From Hysterium pulicare CBS 123377 (lineage: Eukaryota; Ascomycota; Dothideomycetes; Hysteriales; Hysteriaceae), in the NCBI GenBank assembly GCA_000467715.1, contig AJFK01000466.1, positions 1-25,590 of the forward strand: a stretch of 25,590 nt of DNA. The letters run 5' to 3'. The translations under genes and the position numbers were made by a program. The notes under the pieces were generated by a model. The model did no database searches. It saw only the letters and a program-made list of their open reading frames with translations, and had not been told where the DNA came from. Numbering within the stretch: position 1 is the stretch's first letter; the number at the start of each line of letters is the position of its first letter. Below, piece after piece: positions 1 to 8,979 of the stretch.

Positions 1-595
1 GGCCCTGGAAGCCTGTCGAACGCTACGCCGTCAGTAAGCTGCTGGGCCATCTGTTTATGGTCAATCTGGTGCGCTATGTCAGCGTCGACAATGTCGTCGT
101 CAACCTTGTCGATCCGGGACTGGTTAAGGGTACGGATTTGCAGAGCTTCGCGCCGCTGCTCGTGCGTGCTTTCTTTTACTGTTTTAAGGCGGTTTTAGGG
201 CGAACAGTGCCAGTAGGCGCGTCGACATATGTCGATGCGACGGTCGTCAAGGGGAAGGAGACGCATGGTTGCTACGTGGCGAACTGGAAGATATCGCCGT
301 AAGTTTCCTTTTTTTATTTTCCTTTTATTTTCCTTTAGTTTTCCTCTCCACACTGAGTCGTTTTTCGTTGTCTTTGTATGTGTTTATTTACGGAGGACGT
401 TTTGGATGGGTGCCTGCACGTCGTGTGTCATTCTTCAATCACTTTGCAAAATCGAGTGCATTTTATAACGACTGACTGATAATGGATTGACGCAGGTTTG
501 CTGCGTTTGTCTACACGCCCGAGGGTGAAGCGATTCGAGAGCAGTTGTGGAAGGAGACGATGGCAGAGTTTGAGTTTGTATCCTGGAAGGCTTGA
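1..595 (+). CDS. Short-chain dehydrogenase/reductase, C-terminal part (5' end outside window)
   Basis: This is the 3' portion of a classical SDR oxidoreductase, an NAD(P)-dependent Rossmann-fold enzyme of unknown substrate. The first complete codon is at 3. The active-site motif YAVSK (YxxxK, Tyr and Lys catalytic) lies at 24-38, and the downstream VDPGLVKGT carries the usual P-G turn after the catalytic helix. One intron at 299-495 (GTAAGT donor, CGCAG acceptor) joins the coding sequence ending in WKISP to FAAFVYTPEGEAI, with the stop at 593-595. The tail PEGEAIREQLWKETM resembles the last helix of fungal retinol-dehydrogenase-like SDRs. The cofactor-binding TGxxxGxG and the NAG motif would lie upstream and cannot be checked. 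The 197-bp intron is longer than most here. Family assignment is firm; the substrate is unknown. Confidence 0.85.
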
Positions 596-1128
596 AGAAA
601 TGATTTGTTGATAGGCAACCACAAACTGAGGTGGTCGATGTGCTCTTGGTGCCTTCCCGAAGCAACGGAAAGGAGCGCAGAAACCCGGAACGATTGTATG
701 ACTTTGGCTCTTCTAGGTTGTATCAGCTCCCCGAAATCTCAACTCTAATTTAAATAATCTGATATTGGCAATGACTCTTTTGTAGGACTGGAGATGGTTT
801 CTTTAAAATTCAAGTTTTAAATATATATGTTATTAAGTAGGAGTGGTGGTTAAAAATATTTCAAGATCTGAGATAGAGTTAAAGTGGTAAGATCGGGTAT
901 CTCATGATCATTGATATTTGTTGAGAGGGCTTTTGAAGTGGGGTTTCAAGGCATGCAGGCTTTGCTTGAAATTTAGAGGCATAGGAAAGTATCGAAAGAT
1001 TTACTTATCCTGAGCTCACTAACTGTTGGTATATGATTACTGTATCCCTAGAAGTTAAGAGACATTCAACAACACCACAAATAACCACAGCTCTAACATA
1101 GTAAACCTCATATGCATACTCAGCCAAC
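596..1128. other. Convergent intergenic stretch holding a gene relic
   Basis: This lies between the 3' ends of the SDR gene and the arrestin-like gene. The middle (about 720-900) is clearly richer in A and T than the flanking genes. Apart from the relic at 715-918 I see no reading frame, RNA gene or repeat. Confidence 0.6.
715..918 (-). pseudogene. Degraded copy of the C-terminal coding part of the Zn2Cys6 regulator at 7722-8613
   Basis: Aligned by eye, 715-918 matches 7787-7990 on the same strand at roughly 60-65 % identity with only a few one-base gaps. Shared blocks include aggttgtatca at 715/7787, gatattg followed by caatgactctt near 760/7832, and gatcggg near 891 against aatcggg near 7963. 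Most differences are transitions in which the intact gene has C or G and this copy has T or A, as repeat-induced point mutation would leave. The one-base gaps destroy the frame, and there is no zinc-cluster segment or start. A weaker match may extend to about 700 on the left. The call of relic is strong; the mechanism (RIP versus ordinary decay) is inferred. Confidence 0.8.
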
Positions 1129-2717
1129 TCAAATTGCAGAATAACAAGGCAACCTCTCATCCCTACCCATCCTCTCCATCCCTTCATCCCCTCCATCTTC
1201 TCCCAACAAACTCCCCTCCACAACTTTAAACCCCGCCTCACCCAACCCCCAAGAAGCCTCAATTCCACCCCCCTCCTCAACTGAAGAAACATCCCTCAGA
1301 ACCTGCACCGGCACCTCAACCCTCATCTTCTTCATCTTCCGAAACCCTACCACCTCAACCTGCAGCAAAATCGAATACCTCAAGCAAACCGTCGGACTGA
1401 GGAACGAGGGCACGAGACCCTGAGGCGCGTTCACAGCGGCTTGGAGACTCGTTATCCACGGTAATTCTAATTCGAGGTCTGAGTCTGACGACGACGATGA
1501 TGATGATGAAGAGGAGGATGAGGATGAAGAAGGGGAATGTGGTAGCCGAACTGCGATGCCGTCATTATGTGACATGCGGTCCGTTCGCCATACCAAATTA
1601 CTGTAGCAGCGTTTCTCCGAGGCGAAGACATCCGTTTTCACGCCAACATGTGGCCACATGCATGTCTCGGCGATGGTAGGTTCGTGATCCAATCGTTTTG
1701 TGGAATAAATGACGCGGCGTTGGAGTTGGCTTCTTACTGTAATGGTCCAGTAGTAAGGTTCCAAGTCGCAAATTCCCTTCGTCCTGTTCCTGATCTTCGG
1801 TATCAAACGCACCTTGAGCGGGACCAAGGTCGTGATGCGTGGCGTTCGAGAAAATAGGTTCAAGGGCGCAGGTTGTTCTGCTACGAGTCGTAGATCGGCT
1901 TTTGAGCGGCTGTAGAAATGGTGTCGGAGTGCTGTCGTGCTGTAGAATTTGTATTCGCGCTGGGAAGGGGTGATGTAGAGGGGTGGGTCTGCGGTTCGGG
2001 TTGGGAGAATGGTTATTTCTCTTTCGCAGGAAGTTGGGTATGGTGGAGTGGTGAGACGGCGGGTATGCTTGATGTTTGCAACTAGGCGATAATAGATCAG
2101 GGGCTGCATGAAGAGATGGCTGGGGCGGTCGTGATATCTTGCTCCCAGCTTGGTCGTGGGGTAGAGTTGAAGGAATCGCGGGTCCGAGTCTGACCGTGGT
2201 GATATCAAGGATTTCGGAATTGTGAAACTGAACGGCAAGTGATATAGTTGACTGGTTGAGCGTATACGCGTCGACGATTCGGCGATGTCAACTTCTCGTA
2301 GAAACTGAGACTGAAAGTTAGTCGCAAAATATAACCCGTGAATCCAGAGAGTTCGAAGGTTGCTTACTCGTATTTCGCAACTGTCGACGATGGGAGCCAC
2401 GTCGCTGCCCTTCTGAACCCATGTTCTGCAGAGTCCTAAAAGTTATGAGCTTTTCCCCTAGCATTTCAAATAGAAGGAAGAAAAGAGCTTGGGACATATA
2501 TACCTTCAAAGCAAATCTCAACTCTAGTGTTCTCATCGACCCTACCAATAACTTCCACAGAACCTTCCAAGATATCCCCTCCAGTTCGTACTACGCAGCT
2601 ACAATAGCCATCCAGACTCGTGTGCGGACAGTCGAGATCCTCCGGAAGAATGATCCTTCTAAGGAGACATTCATGCAGCATATAGTTCGAATTGAAGGAA
2701 TATGGTGGTCCTACCAT
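1129..2717 (-). CDS. Arrestin-like (alpha-arrestin N-domain) protein
   Basis: Three exons: 2717-2504, 2435-2368 and 2310-1129 (introns of 68 and 57 bp; the second contains ACTAAC just before its CAG), giving 487 residues. The ATG at 2717 is the first after an in-frame stop at 2729-2727. The N-terminal segment DILEGSVEVIGRV..VEICFEG matches the early beta strands of the arrestin fold, and LYHLPFSFTIPKS is the typical 'LPFSF.iP' strand of fungal arrestin-like proteins. Later, LSPTVCLRYSILLQVEVVG matches the strand that closes the N-domain. Alpha-arrestins act as adaptors that bring Rsp5/NEDD4 ubiquitin ligases to membrane transporters. No PPxY motif is visible here, so that role is uncertain. 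A Ser-rich run is encoded by a microsatellite at 1487-1533. The second intron is a multiple of three and free of stops, so retention would keep the frame. Confidence 0.72.
1487..1533. repeat. GAN trinucleotide microsatellite encoding poly-Ser
   Basis: On the + strand this is a run of gac, gat, gaa and gag triplets. On the coding (minus) strand of the arrestin-like gene it reads as an uninterrupted run of about fifteen Ser codons followed by D-S-D. Such tracts usually form an unstructured linker and vary in length between strains. Confidence 0.85.
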
Positions 2718-3265
2718 CTTATGGACTTAAAGTGATAACCATAATTAGGGAGCTTGTTAGACATAGCTTTTGAGCCGTTGTGGGAAGCAGTGATGCAAGT
2801 TCGGCGTAGCATAGCTTTATGACAATTCAATGGGGAGAGCATGGAGGGATTGCTCGTCATATGATGAAGATGCAGATCCCATCATTGTAACTGGGTTTCC
2901 AGGTCAGTTTCTGTCTGCGGAGATTTTCCCGGTAAGCGGGCGTCGTGGATAGGTTCGGGAGAGCTAGAAAAGCTAGCGTTCCCGAACCTACCGAGACGGA
3001 GATCACCTGGATTCCTCGCCAGGTTGACGCCGACCTCATTCCTGAAGTATTGCATGATATATCGAGGAATGACATATTCGAGTGCAGCTGCCTACCCAGT
3101 GTTTCAGACGTGCATAGTCCCGATTCCGGAAGATGAAGTATGTGGACATTGCACTAACAGGCACGGAACCTTCTCTTATCACCCTTCCCCTCAATCCCAC
3201 AATCCCCCCCGATCAACTGGCTTGTGCGTAATCCTCTGCGTCTATTGCCTGAAGGAGGAATACAA
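2718..3265. promoter_or_regulatory. Divergent promoter between arrestin-like gene and amidase
   Basis: The 548 bp between the two starts must hold both promoters. It contains the hairpin at 2950-2990, a GATA-type site (CTTATCA at 3175-3181, that is TGATAAG on the minus strand) about 85 bp before the amidase ATG, and a C-rich pyrimidine stretch at 3180-3211 typical of fungal core promoters. No open frame in it looks like protein. Confidence 0.5.
2950..2990. repeat. Near-perfect inverted repeat (hairpin or cruciform)
   Basis: The arms taggttcggga (2950-2960) and tcccgaaccta (2980-2990) are perfectly complementary over 11 bp. After a 2-nt imperfect step, gctag (2963-2967) pairs with ctagc (2973-2977) around a 5-nt loop. 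No T-run follows and it lies between divergent starts, so a terminator is unlikely. Confidence 0.75.
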
Positions 3266-5319
3266 ATGGACTGGAGAAGCAAGGCTCAAATTAAAAGAGC
3301 CAGCTTATTCAACTCGATACCTCCAGCGTGGCGTCTCAAGCCCTCAGATATCCCACCCGCATCGCGCTTACGTGACGTTGTCACTTTCATATGCAAATTC
3401 CTCGACCCATTGGAAATTCAGATCACGAACGCTACATCCATTACTATTCTAGAGAATGTGCGGGGTCAAGCGTGGTCGGCGGTTGAGGTCACTCGGGCGT
3501 TTTGTCATCGTGCCTCGCTTGCTCATCAACTGGTGGGTATTCGAGGTTTTGTTTCATTGTTAGACCATCCCCGCTACTGGTGTCTGCTAACTGTACATCT
3601 AGACCAATTGCTTAGCTGAGACATGCTTTGAAGCTGCTGAACGACGCGCTGAGGAGCTCGATGCCGCCCTGAGAAGTACTGGTCAGATCGTTGGTCCACT
3701 TCATGGTCTTCCCATCAGTCTCAAAGACCGCTTCAACGTCGAGTTTCTGGACAGTGCATCCGGCTACACCAGCTGGCTAGGGAAAGAAAAGAGTTCGAGA
3801 GATGAGGGTGTCTTAGTCAGGAGGCTGAGAGATGCCGGCGCCATCATCTTTGTTAAAACCAATGTCCCTATGAGCATGCTTATCGGCGAGACGACCAACA
3901 ACATCATTGGTTCAACCATAAACCCCTTTAATAGAACTCTGACGGCTGGAGGCGCCTCTGGTGGTGAAGGCGCCCTGCTTGCCTTGAGAGGCGCACCTCT
4001 CGGGTGGGGTTCTGATATATCAGGCTCAATACGTATCCCATGCTCCTTCAACAATCTCTTCGGCCTTCGGCCTTCCATAGGCCGCATATCAGCCAGCGGG
4101 TTAACGACGAGTTTGCCTGGATTGCCTACCGGTACGAGCGTCATAGGACCTATGTGTGCCGACTTAGAGTCCATGTCCATGATCACGCAATGGGCAGTGT
4201 ATACGGACAGTTATCAGGATGATTACGAGATTATCGATCTGCCTTGGAGCATCGAACGAATGGCAGTTACACAGAGGCAGGCTTGTCGGCCTGGAAAGGG
4301 GAATGGGACGCTTGTTTTCGGTATTATGCAGAGTGATAACGAAGTTCTCCCACATCCGCCGGTTCTAAGGGCTATGAAGATTGTGGAAGAAGCACTTCAG
4401 CAACGAGGTTACGAGGTGTGTAACCAAATGATGTGTCCCAACTGTTTTCTAGCAGAGAAAGCTCACAGTCGAAGGTTGTTAAGTGGGATCCACCCTCCCA
4501 TATTGAAGCCGTCAACATTTTCGTAAGCAGCACTTTCCTCTCCCATCCAATTCCCTCACCATGCAAGGCCCCATAAACAATAAGAACTAACATCAATCCA
4601 CCACCCTAGTACCAAATCCTCGGTTCAACAGCTGGCCAAGCAATCCGCGACGCCATAAACGCCTCGCATGAACCTCCAATCCCTCAACTCTCTGATCTCT
4701 TCAATGGCGACAACTCTGCAACCACAGCTTCTGACTTCTGGACACTATGTCAACTCAGAGAAGAATTCCGCACCCGCTACCACGAGTACTGGAAAGCGAC
4801 TCGGCACTTGACTGCGTCTAAAAGACCCGTCGATGGTGTTATTATGCCTATTGCTCCGCACGCTGCACCCCCGGAGGGAAGCTTCAAATACTATGGTTTG
4901 TCAACTCCCGCAATTCAAATTCGTCTGGGGTTTCCTGACGACTAATGTTTCACGCAGCCTATTCCGCTCTCCCGAGTCTACTGGACTTCACAGCCGGCAG
5001 TCTGCCCGTCACCTTCGCAGATCGTTTCATTGATTACGAGACCCGGCGCAGCGATTTCTTCAGTGTCTCAGACCGTGAAAATTGGCAGCTTTGTGAGTTC
5101 TTTTGCTCTTAAAGAAAAGCAGATCTGCCCGGCAGTCGTATCTCGAAAGCTAACTTGGATTGTGACAATTCCACAGATGACAAAGACGTCTTTGATGGCG
5201 CACCCGTCGGCGTCCAAGTCATGGGCCAGAGACTGCAAGAGGAGAAAGTCATAGCTATGATGCAAGCAATAGTAGCTGCGCTGAAGGAATATCGACCTCC
5301 CCCGACAGGATCAAACTAG
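3266..5319 (+). CDS. Amidase-signature family hydrolase
   Basis: Six exons: 3266-3532, 3603-4415, 4469 (or 4475)-4522, 4610-4895, 4958-5092 and 5177-5319, giving about 563-565 residues, normal for fungal amidases. The start MDWRSKAQ matches the usual N-terminus of the family. The Ser-cisSer-Lys triad is visible: Lys130 in GLPISLKDRF, Ser208 in GGASGGEGAL and Ser231 in GSDISGSIRIP. The common motif is DIGGS, so Ser229 replaces a Gly next to the nucleophile. The end DKDVFDGAPVGVQVMGQRLQ is the typical C-terminal signature strand. These enzymes hydrolyse amides to acid and ammonia, often for nitrogen supply; the substrate cannot be read from sequence. The second intron can end at 4468 (CACAG) or 4474 (GAAG); the latter yields a smoother GYEVVKWDPP. 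Confidence 0.92.
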
Positions 5320-5924
5320 CTAAAATAGATCAACAAGCTCATATGTAGAACGAATCAGTATTCCGATTGACACGAAGGAGTAAAGGGATTAGTATGCTGT
5401 AGAACAAGTATTCCATGCTCTACATACCTCAATTGCGGAATTGGCCCCGTCCGTTCACTCCCCTTCACCCTCACCATTACCCGTGACTCCACAACCGAAC
5501 CACGCTAGTGTTAGCTCACAGCCTCGCACCTCGATAAATCGCATTTTGCGCTACAGGAATCAACACTTTTCTCCTTCCATTACCGGATTAGGAAGGTTTC
5601 TAGAAAGGGGCCAAGGTTGACTTCCGCACTGTCACGTGCCGGCAGGTCCGGGAACGCTAAGTAGGTATACAAGCCATGTCCCGATGGAAGCGCAAATCGA
5701 GATCCCAATACAAATCCGAATGCATCATTTCCAATTCTTTTGGGCTTGCTCTTGATGTTCTCCCACTTTCAGGTTTGGTTTATCGTTTCTCTATCCTTAC
5801 AAAACAGGAGACGCGTTTTTTCCGTGCTTCGTACCTTACACTGTAACAATTCCTTCCCGATACTTTCTTTGTATATATATATTCTTCGCAACGCATCTTG
5901 GACGGTTGTATTAACGAGCCAACC
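5320..5924. promoter_or_regulatory. Intergenic: amidase 3' end and fluoride exporter promoter
   Basis: It holds a palindromic CACGTG E-box at 5633-5638 (bHLH-type site) about 290 bp upstream of the exporter ATG, and an alternating TA tract at about 5872-5882 some 45 bp before the ATG that may act as the TATA element. I see no gene. Confidence 0.5.
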
Positions 5925-7535
5925 ATGCCGGCATCAACCCCCAGAAGCACCCAAGCCGAGCAGAAGCAGAGTAGAAGCGCCCAAGATCAAGAAAACAACG
6001 CCGACTACTCCATCCCATCCGCCTACTCCAACCTCAACGAAGTCGCCGCTCCCCCACCAGACCAAAACCCCTCAGAGCAGTCCCAGTACCGAAGAGCGAG
6101 TATTGAAGAAAGGAGATCGAGACAGAGCCAAGATGACCGAGACGGTAAACCAAACGATGCAGCCAGGCATCCACGCCATCCAGCCTACCGTCCCAGCCTC
6201 GAATCCCAAGCAATAGAAGACGAGGAAGAAGGCTCCGCCCCCTTCAACGTGGCCAATCTAGACGAAATCGCCGCTCCGCCACCAGACCAGAACCCGGAGG
6301 AGGGAGGGTGGTATCAACGGGAGAGTCTAGAGCAAAGTCGCTCGCGGCAACGAGCCTCATCCCGCCACTCCCAGCGACAGCATGAGAAGACCCCCGCGCC
6401 AAAGAGACAGAGAAAGGCCATTTTTCTGCAGCAGCTCTACACCATCTCGTACTTGATTTTCTTCTCGATTCTGGGCACACTGGCGCGGTTGGGGCTTACG
6501 GCGATAACGTCCTACCCCGATTCCCCCGTCCTATTCAGCGAACTGTGGGCAAATGTGGGTGGGAGTTTTATAATCGGCTTCTTGCAAGAGGAGGAATGGT
6601 TGTTTGATTCTCACGCAGGTCGTCGAAAACAAGCACCGAGGAACAATACCAGCCGGGGAGGAGGACAATCAGACTCATCTACAGACACGACAGCAGCCGA
6701 GGAGAATGAAAAGGTGGATGAAGCGGAAGAGAACCTATTGAGGTTCAAGAAGACGCTTCCGTTGTACATTGGACTCTCGGTCGGGTTCTGCGGCTCCTTC
6801 ACTTCCTTCTCGTCTTTCATCCGAGATGCTTTCCTTGCTCTTTCGAATGATCTATCCATGGATGGTATCGCGCATCCGCAGCCCAGACATGCAGCCTACA
6901 GCCTTCCTGCCGTCCTCGCGGTCCTAATCACTGAAATCAGTTTGTCGCTCTCGGCTTTGTCGGCGGGAGCGCACGCAGCGATTGGCTTGAACTACGTAAC
7001 GCCAAAACTTCCCAATATTCCAATACATCGGGTAGATCATCCGTTGCTCATCGTCATAAGCTTTGGCTGCTGGATCGGCGCAGTAGTCATGGCTATCTGG
7101 CAGCCGCACCCAAAGTGGCGTGGCCAAGTCATCTTCTCCCTTGTTTTCGCACCTTTGGGCTGCTTGCTTCGCTTCATTCTTGCGCTGAAGCTGAATAGAA
7201 TCAGTGCGCAGTTTCCGCTTGGGACGTTTGCTGCGAACCTGTTTGGCACAGTCGTTCTCGGCGCCTGCTGGGATTTGCAACATGCACGACTTAATGTTTC
7301 GGGCGGAAACATAGGCGGGGGTATCGTCGGCTGTCAGATTTTGCAAGGTGTGCAGGATGGGTTTTGTGGCTGTTTGACTACTGTGAGTACTTGGGTTACG
7401 GAGTTGAAAGGGTTGGAGAGGAAACATGCATACGTTTATGGATTCATGAGCGTTGCGTTGACTTTTTGTTCTTTGGTCGTTATAATAGGACCGTTGAGGT
7501 GGACAGGTCTTATAGAGGGAGGTGTATGTTCCTAA
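5925..7535 (+). CDS. FEX1: Fluoride export protein (two-domain CrcB/Fluc, FEX type)
   Basis: A single-exon gene of 536 residues. The first ATG of the frame is at 5925 in context CAACCATGC; the frame is open a little further upstream but has no ATG there. An N-terminal hydrophilic extension of about 165 residues precedes two fused CrcB domains (about 166-330 and 380-530), the eukaryotic arrangement that replaces the bacterial antiparallel dimer. Domain 1 carries LARLG (Arg188), WANVGGSF (Asn210) and GFCGSFTSFSSF with Phe295 and Phe298 in the Phe-box positions. Domain 2 carries LGCLLRF, FAANLFGT and GFCGCLTTVSTW, with Val and Trp at the Phe-box positions, so the two pores are unequal as known for yeast Fex. 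The protein exports toxic fluoride across the plasma membrane. The extension contains a duplicated 32-residue unit. Confidence 0.95.
   Translation: MPASTPRSTQAEQKQSRSAQDQENNADYSIPSAYSNLNEVAAPPPDQNPSEQSQYRRASIEERRSRQSQDDRDGKPNDAARHPRHPAYRPSLESQAIEDEEEGSAPFNVANLDEIAAPPPDQNPEEGGWYQRESLEQSRSRQRASSRHSQRQHEKTPAPKRQRKAIFLQQLYTISYLIFFSILGTLARLGLTAITSYPDSPVLFSELWANVGGSFIIGFLQEEEWLFDSHAGRRKQAPRNNTSRGGGQSDSSTDTTAAEENEKVDEAEENLLRFKKTLPLYIGLSVGFCGSFTSFSSFIRDAFLALSNDLSMDGIAHPQPRHAAYSLPAVLAVLITEISLSLSALSAGAHAAIGLNYVTPKLPNIPIHRVDHPLLIVISFGCWIGAVVMAIWQPHPKWRGQVIFSLVFAPLGCLLRFILALKLNRISAQFPLGTFAANLFGTVVLGACWDLQHARLNVSGGNIGGGIVGCQILQGVQDGFCGCLTTVSTWVTELKGLERKHAYVYGFMSVALTFCSLVVIIGPLRWTGLIEGGVCS
6030..6125 (+). 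repeat. 32-residue unit, copy 1, in the exporter N-terminus
   Basis: Residues 36-67 of the exporter, beginning NLNEVAAPPPDQNP and ending RSRQ. Copy 2 has the same length (96 bp) and shares AAPPPDQNP exactly. Confidence 0.85.
6255..6350 (+). repeat. 32-residue unit, copy 2, in the exporter N-terminus
   Basis: Residues 111-142, beginning NLDEIAAPPPDQNP and ending RSRQ. It is separated from copy 1 by 43 residues. Third-position changes between the copies suggest an old duplication. Confidence 0.85.
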
Positions 7536-7721
7536 TAGATCTGAACTCTTCCCTTGTGTTGTGCTAGTAAGAATACCCCAGATAGACTATATATAAAGAT
7601 CATCTCCATCTTTCGAGAGAAGTAAAATTGCATGTGATATGCATATATTTGAGAGTTGTTTCTTTCAGGGTATTAAGTGTATTACAAATGCCGTCGGTAT
7701 CGAATTGTACAGAAATCGAAT

Positions 7722-8613
7722 CTAGTTTTCCCATATAGAGCCATCAAACATGAAGGTTTGTCTGTCCAATGCCATTTCGCTGCTTAAGGTTGTATCAACT
7801 CCTCGAAGCCCTAACTCTAAGTCTAGGTAGTCCGATATTGCCAATGACTCTTGCATAGGATTGTAGGTATTTCCTCCGAAGTTTATGTCTTCGAATTGTA
7901 AGTCATTGGGAAGAAGTGACGGTTGGAAAATGTTGAGATCCGAGACAGAACCAAAAGATGCTAAATCGGGCATCCCAAGATCAGTGACAGCTATATCTGA
8001 CGGTATTGTATCCGGAAGCGTGGACGGCATGGCGAAGTGTTGAAGAAGGTTATTTTCGTTTTCCGGTTGTTCGTGGCTGGTAGTTGCCAACTGCTCATTC
8101 GAATGAGCGCATAATTGCTGATCGTCGATATCAATGTCTCTTGAAGTGGGCTGCTGTATTTGTGTCTGGCCACGATTTTGACGGTCCTTTTCGATCAAGT
8201 CCACATCTATCCCCCTCATTTTCAGTTGCTCCAAAGTATTTTCAACGACTCGCTCATCAGGCCCAGTTTCGCGAACGCACAACTGCCTCAACGCATCGAG
8301 TAATTGGGCCTGTTGCTCTTCAAGCGAAGAAATGTACCTGCCTTAAAGTCAACATGCTGCGCCAGCAGACTACTGTGGTTGAGTAGACTTACTCTCTAGA
8401 GAATGCCTTCAGATCGTGTATTGGTCTGGTAGTCTGCCGGCATTGAACCTTATCGTGAGTACATCGTCCACACGGTATCTGCCCATTGCACTTTGACTTC
8501 TTCATGCGACAGCGATCGCACGCTTTTTTCACCCGTACAGGCCCTTCTTGCTCGACGTTCGAGTGAACGGTCGTTTGAGGCTGTTTTTGGGTCTTAGGCA
8601 CGACTAGAAACAT
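7722..8613 (-). CDS. Zn2Cys6 (binuclear zinc cluster) transcription factor
   Basis: Two exons, 8613-8393 and 8337-7722 (55-bp intron with GTAAGT donor), giving 278 residues. The DNA-binding cluster has Cys32, 35, 42, 48, 51 and 58 in the spacing CX2CX6CX5CX2CX6C, with the basic RMKKSK between the second and third Cys. After the splice, REYISSLEEQQAQLLDALRQL looks like the short linker and dimerising coiled coil that follows such clusters. The rest is Gln/Asn-rich and then acidic (LQFEDINFGG, DYLDLELGL), suggesting an activation region. There is no sign of the large fungal_trans middle domain, so this is a short family member. It lies downstream of the MFS gene on the same strand. A degraded copy of its C-terminus lies at 715-918. 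Targets are unknown. Confidence 0.93.
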
Positions 8614-8979
8614 CTCTGATGTGGCGAAATAGCAGGGCTGTAGGGATTAGATAGATCAGGTTGCGTTTGTGTACGGAAAGCTGATAGTCAGTGCGTGTAG
8701 ATAGATCATGATCATTTGGAAAGTTGCAGAGGGGTTAATAACGTTCGGCTGATTACGTCATATCCTCATCATGTGACCCTTCTCTCATCCCCCCACGTTA
8801 CACTCCATACCTTGGTAGGTATATTTTTCCTTATAGCCCTTGGGTTTTCTGTAGTGTAGACAAGACAGTAATACGTCCATTTCAAGGCTTTTTGGAACTA
8901 GATTGAAAATCCAACCGATAGCTTTTACACTTGGCACCCAAACATTCACACCTATTCAGTGCGTACGTTTAACACAACA
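8614..8979 (-). promoter_or_regulatory. Promoter of the Zn2Cys6 gene with clustered GATA sites and a CRE-like site
   Basis: Three HGATAR sites lie within 56 bp: AGATAG at 8649-8654, TGATAG at 8682-8687 and AGATAG at 8699-8704. A CRE/ATF-like TTACGTCA lies at 8753-8760, one base from the full palindrome. The part near 8980 also has to serve as the MFS 3' untranslated region. Binding is inferred from motif matches only. Confidence 0.45.

Noticed and set aside
2421-2735. 104-codon + strand ORF opposite the 5' exons of the arrestin-like gene
   Set aside because: It lies antisense to exons that carry recognisable arrestin strands and valid splice sites; its own translation has no family character.
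5436-5453. CGG-N12-CCG as a zinc-cluster binding site
   Set aside because: The spacing matches no well-known dimer and the half-sites are too short to mean anything alone.
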